A program made the translations under genes and the position numbers. Positions 33,629 through 43,043 of a stretch of 64,000 nucleotides of DNA are shown here, piece after piece; positions within the stretch are counted from its first letter, which is position 1; each line of letters begins with the position of its first letter. The stretch lies in assembly GCA_963974485.1 (NCBI GenBank), contig CAXBBS010000001.1, positions 1-64,000 on the forward strand, in the 5' to 3' direction. This stretch comes from JAALKW01 sp963974485 (GTDB taxonomy: Bacteria; Pseudomonadota; Gammaproteobacteria; Legionellales; Legionellaceae). The notes beneath the pieces were generated by a model, which ran no database searches, was not told the origin of the DNA, and saw only the letters and a list, made by a program, of their open reading frames with translations.

Positions 33629-35713
33629 TTATAGCACCTGCGGTAAAAGCGACATATCAGCCACGCATTGCAATAAAGCTTGTAAACGGGCCAGCAAGCG
33701 CAAACGATTTTCTTTAACGGCGGTATCTTCCACCATCACCATCACATGTTCAAAAAAAGCATCCACGGGCTCACGTAACGACGTAAGCTCTACTAAAATA
33801 TCACCATACAACGCGTTCGTATAGAGCTCAGCAACCACCGCTTCCAGTTGAGTAATGCGTATAAACAACGCGCGCTCAGGCGCATCTTGGAATAGCGCTT
33901 CATCGACCGGCTGCGTATCGCCTTGTGTCACGAAAGATGCATGGTTTAAAAGCTTATTCACGCGCTTACACGCAGCGGCTAATATTTTAGCCTCGGGCTG
34001 TTGCATAAAGCTTTGCAGTGCGACAATACGTGCATCTAAATCACGTAAACAATCCGATTGCTTGGCAAGCGCTGCATTCACCAATTCAACCGCATTACTG
34101 ACCGTATGATAAAACGCAGGCAGACGCCCTAATACAAATGTTTGTATCGCTGGCAAGAGCGCGTCATCGGATAAAAAACGTGTGCCGTAAGCACATCGTG
34201 TCGCATTTAATAACGCGTTCAGGCCAACAGACACCGGTAATGCACCCAACAAACGTACGATGGCTAAAGCATGCCTACGCAATTTAAACGGATCGTTTTC
34301 GCCTGTAGGTTTTAAACCAATCGCAAAGGTGCCTACGAGTGTATCCACGCGATCTGCCAGCGAAAGGGCTATGCTTAACGATGATTTAGGTAATCCATCA
34401 GAAGAAAACCGTGGTAAATATTGTTCTTGCAAAGCCGAGGCTACAGCGGGCGTTTCACCATCAATTTTTGCATAATAATACCCCATGGTGCCTTGCAATT
34501 CAGGAAACTCACCGACCATTCCCGTCAATAAATCACATTTAGACAATAACGCGGCACGTGAAGCATCCGCCGCATCTAAAGCCAAAGGCTCTACCAAATG
34601 ACGCATGATGGCTTCGATACGTGCCGTTTTATCACGTAAACTTCCCAGTTGAGCTTGAAACACCACATTTTCAGTTGCTTTAACGCGATCATGCAACGAT
34701 TGTTTTTGATCTTCTGCAAAGAAAAACTCAGCGTCACTGAGGCGCGCTTTCATCACGGTCTCGTTGCCTTTGATGACATGCTGAGGTGAAGTACTTTGAA
34801 TATTCGACACGGTCACAAAATAAGGCAACAAAGCACCGTGTTTATCTCGAACAGCAAAACATTTTTGATGAGATTGCATCGATTCAATTAAAACTTCGGA
34901 TGGAATATCAAGAAATTTAGATTCAAATTTGACAAGTAATGCTGTCGGCCATTCAACAATCGAGGCAACTTCATCTAATAATGCTTCGGGCATCACAGCC
35001 TCTGCATCAATCGGCAGAAGCGCATCCAGAATTGATTCAGTGATTGCGTCACGTCGTGTTTTAAAATCAACCATCACCAAAGCGTCTCGAAGGCATGCCT
35101 CATAATCTTTAGGCTGATTAATTTTAATCGATGCTGGATGATGGTAGCGATGTCCAAAGCTTAAATTACTTGTCTCGCATCCCAATAATTCAAGCTTAAC
35201 AACGTCTTCGCCAAACAAAAGAATCGCCCAATGCACAGGTCGAACAAACGCTTGGCTTCCACTCCCCCAGCGCATGGGTTTAGGTATCGGTAATCCCATG
35301 ACAGCATCATGCACAATCGCAGGTAAAAGTTGTGTGGTTGGAACAGCCGCTGTCATCGCATGATAAGCAAAACGACGGCCTTTGGGTGTATCCGTTACCA
35401 CCAAATCATCGACCGCTACATCACACGAGCGAGCAAAACCCAGTAGCGCTTTTGACGGCGTACCATCCGCTTGAAGACCTGCATCTTCACGTGGGCCAAG
35501 ACGTTCTATCGCATGGCTGGCTTGTTCTGATTGAACATCATGGATCAGTACTGCTAAACGACGCGGCGTTGAAAAAGCATGTACCATGCCATGCATTAAG
35601 CGCGCGTCAGCTAAACCGGCCGTGATACGTTTGGCTAAAGCTTCAGCCAACGAAAAAACAGAGCCGGACGGTAACTCTTCGGTTCCCAATTCAAATAAAA
35701 AATCTTGTGACAT
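33629..35713 (-). CDS. glyS: Glycyl-tRNA synthetase beta subunit
   Basis: Beta chain of the bacterial alpha2-beta2 GlyRS. I choose ATG 35713 (MSQDFLFELGTEELPSGSV), which overlaps the glyQ stop by one base (TGATG); a TTG lies 3 nt upstream. The 694-residue length matches the family (E. coli 689). The HD-like and anticodon-binding C-terminal regions are present (DDPFKLRRHALAIVRLL-type segment). Confidence 0.96.
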   Translation of the reverse strand: MSQDFLFELGTEELPSGSVFSLAEALAKRITAGLADARLMHGMVHAFSTPRRLAVLIHDVQSEQASHAIERLGPREDAGLQADGTPSKALLGFARSCDVAVDDLVVTDTPKGRRFAYHAMTAAVPTTQLLPAIVHDAVMGLPIPKPMRWGSGSQAFVRPVHWAILLFGEDVVKLELLGCETSNLSFGHRYHHPASIKINQPKDYEACLRDALVMVDFKTRRDAITESILDALLPIDAEAVMPEALLDEVASIVEWPTALLVKFESKFLDIPSEVLIESMQSHQKCFAVRDKHGALLPYFVTVSNIQSTSPQHVIKGNETVMKARLSDAEFFFAEDQKQSLHDRVKATENVVFQAQLGSLRDKTARIEAIMRHLVEPLALDAADASRAALLSKCDLLTGMVGEFPELQGTMGYYYAKIDGETPAVASALQEQYLPRFSSDGLPKSSLSIALSLADRVDTLVGTFAIGLKPTGENDPFKLRRHALAIVRLLGALPVSVGLNALLNATRCAYGTRFLSDDALLPAIQTFVLGRLPAFYHTVSNAVELVNAALAKQSDCLRDLDARIVALQSFMQQPEAKILAAACKRVNKLLNHASFVTQGDTQPVDEALFQDAPERALFIRITQLEAVVAELYTNALYGDILVELTSLREPVDAFFEHVMVMVEDTAVKENRLRLLARLQALLQCVADMSLLPQVL

Positions 35714-36606
35714 CAATCCACCTTCATTGGAAAACCTAGCGCTTCTCGCGCATGATAATAAGCTTCAGTTACCGCTCGAGATAACTGGCGTACACGCAAA
35801 ATATAACGCTGTCGTTCGGTGACTGAAAGCGCATGACGTGCATCCAATATATTAAATACATGAGAAGCTTGCATCACCATTTCATAAGCGGGAATTGAAA
35901 GCCCACGCTCAGCTAATTGTGCCGCTTCATCTTCACACATATCAAATTGTTTAAACAGCCAATCAATATTAGCTAACTCAAAATGATACGTCGACATCTC
36001 AACTTCTTGCTGATGAAACACGTCGCCATACGTAATGGTTTTTCCCGCACTCACACACCACGGCAAATCATACACATTGTCCACGTTCAAAATCGACATC
36101 GCAAGGCGCTCTAAACCATAGGTCAACTCACCAGTCACTGGGCTACACGCACGTCCACCGACCTGTTGAAAATAAGTAAACTGCGACACTTCCATGCCGT
36201 TTTGCCAGACTTCCCAACCCAGACCCCAAGCACCCAGCGTAGGTGATTCCCAGTTATCTTCAACAAAACGTATGTCATCTAATAAAGGGTCAACACCGAG
36301 GGCGCGTAAAGAATCCAAATATTTTTCTTGAATATCCAACGGCGAAGGCTTTAAAACCACTTGGAACTGATAATAATGCTGCAGACGATTTGGATTTTCA
36401 CCATAACGACCGTCTGTCGGCCGTCTAGATGGCTGAACATACGCCGCATTCCAAGGCTCAGGGCCTGTTGCTCGTAAAAATGTTGCGGGATGAAACGTTC
36501 CCGCGCCTACTTGCATATCAAGCGGCTGAAGAATAATGCATCCCTCAGCAGCCCAAAAGTTTTGTAATGTCAGGATCATATCCTGAAACGTGGATGGTTT
36601 ACTCAT
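35713..36606 (-). CDS. glyQ: Glycyl-tRNA synthetase alpha subunit
   Basis: Catalytic class II subunit of GlyRS. The 297 residues show FQDMILTLQNFWAAEGC, the class II motif 2 region (FLRATGPEPWNAAYVQPSRRP), and the motif 3 region GLERLAMSI. Its ATG overlaps the stop of the upstream Com1-like gene by one base (TAATG), so com1-like, glyQ and glyS are coupled. Confidence 0.97.
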   Translation of the reverse strand: MSKPSTFQDMILTLQNFWAAEGCIILQPLDMQVGAGTFHPATFLRATGPEPWNAAYVQPSRRPTDGRYGENPNRLQHYYQFQVVLKPSPLDIQEKYLDSLRALGVDPLLDDIRFVEDNWESPTLGAWGLGWEVWQNGMEVSQFTYFQQVGGRACSPVTGELTYGLERLAMSILNVDNVYDLPWCVSAGKTITYGDVFHQQEVEMSTYHFELANIDWLFKQFDMCEDEAAQLAERGLSIPAYEMVMQASHVFNILDARHALSVTERQRYILRVRQLSRAVTEAYYHAREALGFPMKVD

Positions 36607-37403
36607 TATGATGCTGATTTTCCTGCTTGATTAACCAAATCTTGCAAGGCTTCAACCGTTGCAGCACCTGGAATAAAATTAGGTTCGTAGTTTGCATTAA
36701 ACTCACCGTTAGGTGTTGAGGCCACAATAAATGCCGGCGTACCCATGAGGTTTAAGTTATCCGCAAGCTTATGATTTGCCGCAAGCTCATCATCAATGGC
36801 TTTGCTTTTCATGTCTTGTTTTAGTTTAGTCATGTCCAAACCGATGGATTCAGCTGTCGATAAAACTAAAGCATCATCAAGACGTTTTTCTATTTTCAGT
36901 AAGGCCGCTTGCATGGCTGCGTACTTGCCTTGCTTAGCTGCAGCTAAGGCTGCTCGTGACGCGGTTTCTGAGCGCTTTCCAAAGATAGGAAGTTCTTTAT
37001 AAATTACGCGTACATTTGCATTATTCTTAGACACTTCACTGATAACCGGCTTCATGCGCTTACAATGAACACATTGATAGTCAAAAAATTCAACCACGGT
37101 TACCGCACCCTTAGGATTACCAGTGACTGCACCGTCTTTTTGAAATTTAAACAACTGATCAGCATATTTAGATATCGCAGATTTTGCAACTTGTTGTGCT
37201 TCATCTTGTTGCTTTTTTTGAAGCGCTTGTGAAGCTTCAAGCAAAACTTCAGGATGCGTGACCAAGTAATTATGAACGACTTGTTCCACTTGCTGTTTCT
37301 GAACTGCTGGCATAGCACTTTCAGCAGCTGTAGCTACCCCACCACAAACAAGCATACTCGCTACTGCGGCCGTTCGTGCGATTAAACTATATTTCAATTT
37401 CAC
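36606..37403 (-). CDS. Com1-like periplasmic thiol oxidoreductase (DsbA family)
   Basis: I place the start at GTG 37403 with AAGGAG just upstream. The 265-residue protein has a signal peptide (cleavage near ATA-AE), a helical N-terminal dimerisation-like region (QVEQVVHNYLVTHPEVLLEA), and a thioredoxin/DsbA fold with active site CVHC in FFDYQCVHCKRMKPVI and cis-Pro loop GTPAFIV. The arrangement is that of Coxiella Com1, an immunodominant outer-membrane-associated DsbA-like protein. It probably oxidises or isomerises disulfides of envelope proteins. It leads a glyQ-glyS-gmhB-rsmJ operon. Confidence 0.85.
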   Translation of the reverse strand: MKLKYSLIARTAAVASMLVCGGVATAAESAMPAVQKQQVEQVVHNYLVTHPEVLLEASQALQKKQQDEAQQVAKSAISKYADQLFKFQKDGAVTGNPKGAVTVVEFFDYQCVHCKRMKPVISEVSKNNANVRVIYKELPIFGKRSETASRAALAAAKQGKYAAMQAALLKIEKRLDDALVLSTAESIGLDMTKLKQDMKSKAIDDELAANHKLADNLNLMGTPAFIVASTPNGEFNANYEPNFIPGAATVEALQDLVNQAGKSAS

Positions 37404-37490
37404 GCCTTTCTCCTTATGTCGCATTTAATGTCGCATTTAAAACAAGTTGATTTCCTACGAAACAGAAACTAGCATTTGTTTCTTAGAAAT

Positions 37491-39680
37491 TCAAGTTAAG
37501 TTCGCGTAAGCCGCAACCAACCACTTGCATCCGTGTGTTTTAAAGTTTACTTGAACCCGTGTGTGCGCACCACTGCCTTCCAGTGCAAGCACCACACCTG
37601 CACCAAATTTGGCATGTTGTACGGCCTGGCCCAAACGAAACCCTCCAGGCGCATCGTCTTCGTAAAAACGTACCGGTTTATTTGAACCTAAGCCACTGGT
37701 TCCTGGTTTAGGTGCATACGCCTTCTGTTTTATTTTAATTTCTTCAAGCAAATGCTCTGGCAACTCTTTTAAAAAACGCGAAGGCTTGTGATATTCTTCA
37801 CGTCCATACTGTCTGCGAATTTCAGCATGTGAAATAATAAGTTTTTTCATCGCGCGTGTCACGCCGACGTAACATAAGCGTCGCTCTTCTTCCATGCGTG
37901 CTTCGTCTTCCATCGATTGTCGTCCAGGAAATAAACCCTCTTCCATACCGACTAAAAATACCTGTGGAAACTCCAGGCCTTTGGCCGCATGCAACGTCAT
38001 TAAATGCACATGGGGCACACTATCATCGGCTTGTCGTTCGCCACCTTCAAGCGACGCATGCGCTAAAAAGTCGCTTAGAATTTCGGTAATTTCTTCATCT
38101 TGCTCTTCTTGATACTGACGAGCCGCATGAATCAGCTCTTCTAAGTTTTCTCGCTTACCTTCGGCGCGCTCGCCTTTCATCGTTGCAAAATGATGATGCA
38201 GGCCACTGGTTTCAATCACACCTTTCACTTGCTCTTCTAACGCTTCAGCGGCCAAATCACCTTGAAGCTTTTGAATGAGCTTAACAAACCCTGCAAGTGC
38301 ATTACCTGCACGCGCCGAAAAAATACCCGCTTCGAGCTGAGCAACCGCCGTACTCCAAAGCGAGACACTTTGTTCACGCGCCGCAATACGTATAGTCTCG
38401 ACTGTTTTCTCGCCGATCCCACGTGTTGGAAAATTTACGACGCGTTCAAACGCCACATCATCTTCCACATTGGCTACAAGGCGTAAATATGCAAGCGCGT
38501 CTTTAATCTCAGCACGTTCAAAAAAGCGAACGCCACCATGAATATGGTACGCAATATTGCTTCGCAACAGCGCTTCCTCAAGCACCCGTGATTGGGCATT
38601 GGAGCGATATAAAATAGCAATGTCATTGGGCGAACGGCCGGCATCCATCGCCATCGAAATACGCTCGGCGACAAAGCGCGCCTCATCTAATTCGTTAAGC
38701 GCACCGTACACCGTAATTTTTTCGCCAGCATGACCATCGGTCCACAAAGCTTTGCCGAGCCGCCCCGTATTATGAGTAATCAAACCATTGGCAGCCTCTA
38801 GAATCGTCCCGGTTGAACGATAATTTTGCTCAAGCCGAACCACACTACTGTTTTTAAAATCATCAGAAAAACGCTGAATATTTTCTACTTTTGCGCCACG
38901 CCACCCATAAATCGATTGATCATCATCACCAACCGCCATCACCGCCGTATCAGCGCCAGCTAACAAACGAATCCAGGCATATTGAACCGTATTCGTATCT
39001 TGAAACTCGTCAACCAAGATCACTTTAAAGCGCGTTTGATAATGCAGAAGCAGCTCAGCATTATCGCGTAGCATTTCGTGACATCGTAATAATAATTCAG
39101 CGAAATCAATCACGCCGGCAACCTGGCATGCTTTTTCATACGCTTGATACACAGCAAGCCAGGTTCGACCCGGGCCATACGACGCTACTTGAACATGTGC
39201 CGGTCGCAGCCCTTCGTCTTTACGTCCATTAATAAAGGCTTGTGCTTGCTTAGGTGGCCATTGATCACCTTCTAAATTCATAGCGGCCATCACACGCTTG
39301 ATTAAACGCAACTGATCATCACTGTCTAAAATTTGAAAGTGCTCAGACAATCCTGCAAATTCATGATGTTGACGTAATAAGCGATGGCATAAGCCATGAA
39401 ACGTACCAACCCAAAGCCCTTGTGTCCCCTGATTAAGCATGGTGTTTAAACGCTCGCGCATTTCACCGGCGGCTTTATTCGTAAACGTCACAGCTAAAAT
39501 AGCATGCGGTGATAATTCATGCTCTGAAATCAACCAAACCACGCGACTGACGAGAACACGTGTTTTTCCGCTACCTGCTCCCGCCAAAACCAAAACATTA
39601 CCCATTGGCGCTGTAACCGCGGCACGTTGCCGCTCATTCAAACCCATCAAACTCACTTCATCCAAAACCATACTCCACAT
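37491..39680 (-). CDS. uvrD: DNA helicase II UvrD
   Basis: SF1A 3'-5' helicase of nucleotide excision and mismatch repair. The 729 residues include Walker A LAGAGSGKTRVLVSR, motif II LVDEFQDTN, motif III GDDDQSIYGWRG, motif IV LEQNYRST, motif V HAAKGLEFPQVFLVGMEEGLFP and motif VI VGVTRAM. The C-terminal Tudor-like tail (GQAVQHAKFGAGVVLALEGSG ... KWLVAAYA) is specific to UvrD over Rep. ATGs at 39680 and 39671 are both possible starts. Confidence 0.95.
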   Translation of the reverse strand: MWSMVLDEVSLMGLNERQRAAVTAPMGNVLVLAGAGSGKTRVLVSRVVWLISEHELSPHAILAVTFTNKAAGEMRERLNTMLNQGTQGLWVGTFHGLCHRLLRQHHEFAGLSEHFQILDSDDQLRLIKRVMAAMNLEGDQWPPKQAQAFINGRKDEGLRPAHVQVASYGPGRTWLAVYQAYEKACQVAGVIDFAELLLRCHEMLRDNAELLLHYQTRFKVILVDEFQDTNTVQYAWIRLLAGADTAVMAVGDDDQSIYGWRGAKVENIQRFSDDFKNSSVVRLEQNYRSTGTILEAANGLITHNTGRLGKALWTDGHAGEKITVYGALNELDEARFVAERISMAMDAGRSPNDIAILYRSNAQSRVLEEALLRSNIAYHIHGGVRFFERAEIKDALAYLRLVANVEDDVAFERVVNFPTRGIGEKTVETIRIAAREQSVSLWSTAVAQLEAGIFSARAGNALAGFVKLIQKLQGDLAAEALEEQVKGVIETSGLHHHFATMKGERAEGKRENLEELIHAARQYQEEQDEEITEILSDFLAHASLEGGERQADDSVPHVHLMTLHAAKGLEFPQVFLVGMEEGLFPGRQSMEDEARMEEERRLCYVGVTRAMKKLIISHAEIRRQYGREEYHKPSRFLKELPEHLLEEIKIKQKAYAPKPGTSGLGSNKPVRFYEDDAPGGFRLGQAVQHAKFGAGVVLALEGSGAHTRVQVNFKTHGCKWLVAAYANLT

Positions 39681-39780
39681 ACAAATTCTTAATTGCCGTC
39701 TATTCTACACTGAACTCCTCTTCACACCTACACCCAATTCTGTTCTACTATGAGTATGTGTTTTTTAGAATAAAATCATC

Positions 39781-40599
39781 ATGCGCTTTATTTCTTGCTA
39801 TTCAGACCGACGTCTTGTACTTAAACCGCTACTCGGTTTCTGCATGCTGTTTTTATCCGGCTGCGTTACAGTAGGGCCTAATCTAGACGATCCCTACGAG
39901 AAAATTAATCGAAAGATTTACAGCTTCAATTCTGTTTTTGATAAATATATTTTAAAACCACCCGCTAAACTTTATGCTTTTGCAGTTCCTGCACCTGTCC
40001 GTGCGGGCGTTAATAATGTGTATAACAATATTAATATGTTTCCTACGGTTGCCAACGACCTACTGCAAGCTGAATTTCAACAAGCTATTTTAGACACCTG
40101 GCGTTTTATTATTAATTCGAGCATGGGTATTGCAGGTATTTTTGACGTCGCAAGCTTATGTCAACTACCGTTGCATGAAAACGATTTAGGTATTACTTTT
40201 GCCAAATGGGGTGATAAACACTCTCCCTATATTATCATTCCGTTTCTAGGGCCTAGTACGATTCGTGATGGCTTTGGCTTAATGTTTGATTACACCTTTT
40301 TTACGCCCTACCCTTACATTCATGAAGATTATATTATTGAAAGCGTGTTAGCACTTCGTTACATCGACTTGCGGTCACGCATGTTTGATACAGATAAATT
40401 GATTTCTCAAGCACCGGATCCTTACGCCTTTATGCGTGAAGCCTACCTTCAACACCGTAATTTTTTAATTAACGGTGAGCAAGCCATAGCACCTGGCGAG
40501 CTTTACGTCGATGAAGCAGAAGGCGAAATCGAGCCTGTATTGATGAATAGCCCTCCCGAGGAAAAGAAAGCATCTGAATTTCCGATTACAACCAATTAG
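39781..40599 (+). CDS. mlaA: Outer-membrane lipoprotein MlaA (VacJ)
   Basis: Outer-membrane component of the Mla pathway that removes mislocalised phospholipids from the outer leaflet. The 272-residue protein has a signal peptide ending in lipobox LSGC (Cys28), then the MlaA core DPYEKINRKIYSFN, DTWRFIINSSMGIAGIFD and FAKWGDKHSPYIIIPFLGPST. The C-terminus is an acidic tail. It is alone here, without mlaBCDEF. Confidence 0.94.
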   Translation: MRFISCYSDRRLVLKPLLGFCMLFLSGCVTVGPNLDDPYEKINRKIYSFNSVFDKYILKPPAKLYAFAVPAPVRAGVNNVYNNINMFPTVANDLLQAEFQQAILDTWRFIINSSMGIAGIFDVASLCQLPLHENDLGITFAKWGDKHSPYIIIPFLGPSTIRDGFGLMFDYTFFTPYPYIHEDYIIESVLALRYIDLRSRMFDTDKLISQAPDPYAFMREAYLQHRNFLINGEQAIAPGELYVDEAEGEIEPVLMNSPPEEKKASEFPITTN

Positions 40600-40647
40600 C
40601 TAGTTATTTAAAGGCTGATATCATCACCTGAATTTTAAGTAACGACG

Positions 40648-40665
40648 GCCTTGACATCAGGGCCT
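40648..40665. repeat. 18-bp imperfect dyad downstream of mlaA
   Basis: GGCCTTGA-CA-TCAGGGCC, 7 of 8 positions symmetric. The 2-nt centre and absence of a T-run argue against a simple terminator; a protein binding site upstream of the gene at 40745 is possible. TTGACA within it (40652-40657) lacks a matching -10 box. Confidence 0.35.
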
Positions 40666-40744
40666 TCTATACCCAAGAATCCCCTCAAAATAAACATGTT
40701 GTGCTTAACATGCATGCTGTAACTTAATTTGGCCGGATATTTTT

Positions 40745-41047
40745 ATGTATAGAATAAAAGCGAATCAAAACATCCCTAAAGATAACGCACTATCCCCAAC
40801 ATCAGTGACCGATATACCCGCCGGCGTTAATTTTGACCTGGGTAAAACACAGGAAGAGATAGAACATCCCGCTGGAGATAAATATGCACCGACCGTATCG
40901 ATTACCATGCTGGCAGCTTTAAATAAACAACGTTTATCGAAATTACATAATCCGTCACACCACGCGCTGTATTTTTTTTCGAGTAACGATCATACGACTC
41001 AAGCTAGCGCTCCTGAGCAAGAGCTAGATGTGCATGGGCCTAGGTAA
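40745..41047 (+). CDS. Small hypothetical protein
   Basis: A 100-residue protein beginning MYRIKANQNIPKDNAL. It has no signal peptide, membrane segment or motif that I recognise; it is polar, Pro/His-rich and probably disordered. The ribosome binding site is weak (GGAT about 10 nt upstream). It occupies an otherwise empty interval between mlaA and the PH-domain gene, and does not overlap a better frame. Coding status uncertain. Confidence 0.4.
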   Translation: MYRIKANQNIPKDNALSPTSVTDIPAGVNFDLGKTQEEIEHPAGDKYAPTVSITMLAALNKQRLSKLHNPSHHALYFFSSNDHTTQASAPEQELDVHGPR

Positions 41048-41083
41048 ATTTTGAGATAGCCTATTGCGTGAGTTGATGCCGAT

Positions 41084-41506
41084 TTATTCGTGCATCAGCT
41101 GCTCAATATGTCTACGGCATGTCAAAGGCTTCGCAACATACCCCATCCATTGCCGGGTTCCACCGGTACCCGTAATCAATAATGAGCCGTACCGAAACAA
41201 ACTACCTAGAATCGATTGACGAATATCAATGCTTTCTATTTTACTTAACGGAATATCGATGGTTTGGCGAACTAAAATACCACTACGTAAAATCACCTGT
41301 TTTTCTTTGATGGTAAGAGATGAAAATTGATAGGTAAGCCACATCAAGCCACCCCAAGCAATCGCAATGAAGATAGCCAGTACGCCAACTTCACGAAATG
41401 AAACAGAGGCAAAGCTAAGCCATAATCCTGTCAATAACAAAACAACGGGCCATACAAATAAAATCCAATGTAGACGAGCCTGATAGATCACACGTTGCTT
41501 GCTCAT
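41084..41506 (-). CDS. PH-domain (bPH2) membrane protein
   Basis: The 140 residues comprise two transmembrane segments (about 12-32 and 39-58) followed by a bacterial PH domain of the YdbS/YdbT type (SSLTIKEKQVILRSGILVRQTIDIPLSKIESIDIRQSILGSLF split over about 62-105; GSLLITGTGG after it). Function of the family is not established; members lie in the inner membrane. It is divergent from the dciA-like gene. Confidence 0.8.
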   Translation of the reverse strand: MSKQRVIYQARLHWILFVWPVVLLLTGLWLSFASVSFREVGVLAIFIAIAWGGLMWLTYQFSSLTIKEKQVILRSGILVRQTIDIPLSKIESIDIRQSILGSLFRYGSLLITGTGGTRQWMGYVAKPLTCRRHIEQLMHE

Positions 41507-41576
41507 GATTCAATTCTCCAAATTAATGCTGCACATGTGTATACTAAAGCATATTGAACACGAACAGACAAACATC

Positions 41577-42002
41577 ATGCGAAAAATAACCCAATGTTTT
41601 AATACGCCACTTGCCTCGATTTATAAGCAAGCCTCACAGTTGGATAGCTTAACCCGATTGGTTCAACGCCATCTCAAAAAAAATGAGCATGAGTCTGTTC
41701 CGTGTACGGTAAGTCGTTTTACGAGCGGTTGCTTAATACTTGCAGTAGACGATCCTGTGTGGGCTGCACAATTACGCTTTGAGTTACCCAGTTTACGCGA
41801 TAAGCTGCGGCAAGAAGGCTTACATCAACTCACATCAATTCGCATTAACTTATTACCAGCAACTCCAGCTGCCAAACCGCCTAAAAAGAAAAGTCGCGAT
41901 GCTTGTATTTCAAATAACGCTAAGCGCAATATTAATGAGAGTGCTGCGCATTGTAGTTACGCCCCACTCAAAGAAGCACTAGAGCGCCTCAGCAGGCATT
42001 AA
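41577..42002 (+). CDS. DUF721/DciA-like protein
   Basis: I choose ATG 41577 (MRKITQCFNTPLASIY), giving 141 residues; an earlier ATG at 41499 would overlap the divergent PH-domain gene. The core CLILAVDDPVWAAQLRFELP followed by LRDKLRQEG matches DUF721, the domain of DciA, which loads the replicative helicase DnaB in bacteria lacking DnaC/DnaI. A basic, Lys-rich C-terminal linker follows. In related genomes a DUF721 gene lies beside lpxC, as here, where their 3' ends overlap by 4 nt. Confidence 0.75.
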   Translation: MRKITQCFNTPLASIYKQASQLDSLTRLVQRHLKKNEHESVPCTVSRFTSGCLILAVDDPVWAAQLRFELPSLRDKLRQEGLHQLTSIRINLLPATPAAKPPKKKSRDACISNNAKRNINESAAHCSYAPLKEALERLSRH

Positions 42003-42904
42003 GCTTCGGCCAATACCAACTCAGGCAAGGGATAATCGTTTGGCTCAGGGTACACATACTCCCACGCATCTTCGGTGGCAACCAAGGCACGTAACAATTT
42101 GTTATTCAGCGCATGTCCTGAGCGATAACCTTCAAACGCACCGATTAAACTCGAACCGAGTAAATATAAATCACCGATTGCATCCAAGATTTTGTGCTTA
42201 ACAAATTCATCATCAAAACGCAGGCCATCATCGTTTAAAATACGGTAATCATCGACAACGATCGCATTATCAAGACTTCCGCCTTTCGCCAAATTTGCTT
42301 CTCGTAGTTTTTCATAATCAGACAAAAAACCAAACGTCCGTGCACGACACACTTCTTTCAGGTAAGACGTTGCTGAAAGGTCATACGAAGCCGTTTGAGG
42401 TTTATCGTTAAAAGCAGGATGGTCAAAATCAATCGTAAACGAAACACGGTAGCCTTTATGAGGTAGAAACTGAACGTACTTTCCGTTTTCTTCAACACGT
42501 ACGGGCTTTTTAATCCGAATAAACCGCTTGGATGCATTTTGCTCACAAATACCGGCCGATTGAATTAAAAAAACAAACGGTGCTGCACTGCCATCCATAA
42601 TCGGGACTTCAGGTCCATCGATATCAACGTAAGCATTATCGATGCCCAAGCCGGCTAAGGCAGAAAGCAAATGCTCAACCGTCGCAACCCGAACGCCATT
42701 GTGCTCAATAGAGGTGCAAAGCGTTGTATCACTGACATGCTCGTATGAGGCAGGAATTTCGGGAATGGGATCAAGATCAATACGCCTGAACACAATTCCT
42801 GTATTAATAGGAGCAGGGCGCAGCGTCAATAATATCTTGTCCCCCGAATGCAATCCCACGCCGGTGGCTTGGATAACGGCCTTCGGTGTTCTTTGTTTTA
42901 TCAC
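41999..42904 (-). CDS. lpxC: UDP-3-O-acyl-N-acetylglucosamine deacetylase LpxC
   Basis: Zinc amidase, committed step of lipid A synthesis. I choose GTG 42904 (MIKQRTPKAVIQATGVGLHSG), preceded by AAGGTGAG; it gives 301 residues against 305 in E. coli. Zinc ligands are visible in TVEHLLSALAGLGIDNAYV and VKHKILDAIGDLYLLG (His and Asp), and EVPIMDGSAAPF is present. It follows ftsZ on the same strand, the conserved end of the dcw cluster. Confidence 0.96.
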   Translation of the reverse strand: MIKQRTPKAVIQATGVGLHSGDKILLTLRPAPINTGIVFRRIDLDPIPEIPASYEHVSDTTLCTSIEHNGVRVATVEHLLSALAGLGIDNAYVDIDGPEVPIMDGSAAPFVFLIQSAGICEQNASKRFIRIKKPVRVEENGKYVQFLPHKGYRVSFTIDFDHPAFNDKPQTASYDLSATSYLKEVCRARTFGFLSDYEKLREANLAKGGSLDNAIVVDDYRILNDDGLRFDDEFVKHKILDAIGDLYLLGSSLIGAFEGYRSGHALNNKLLRALVATEDAWEYVYPEPNDYPLPELVLAEA

Positions 42905-43043
42905 TGTGCTACTCACCTTGTTGCTTCCCCTATAGGCTGACACATAAATCGGAACGATTCTAACAACAAACCATTGATTAGTCTAAGACTTTTAGGGGAG
43001 CATCTGCCCCTCAATATAATATCAAGATGTAACCACCCAATAA

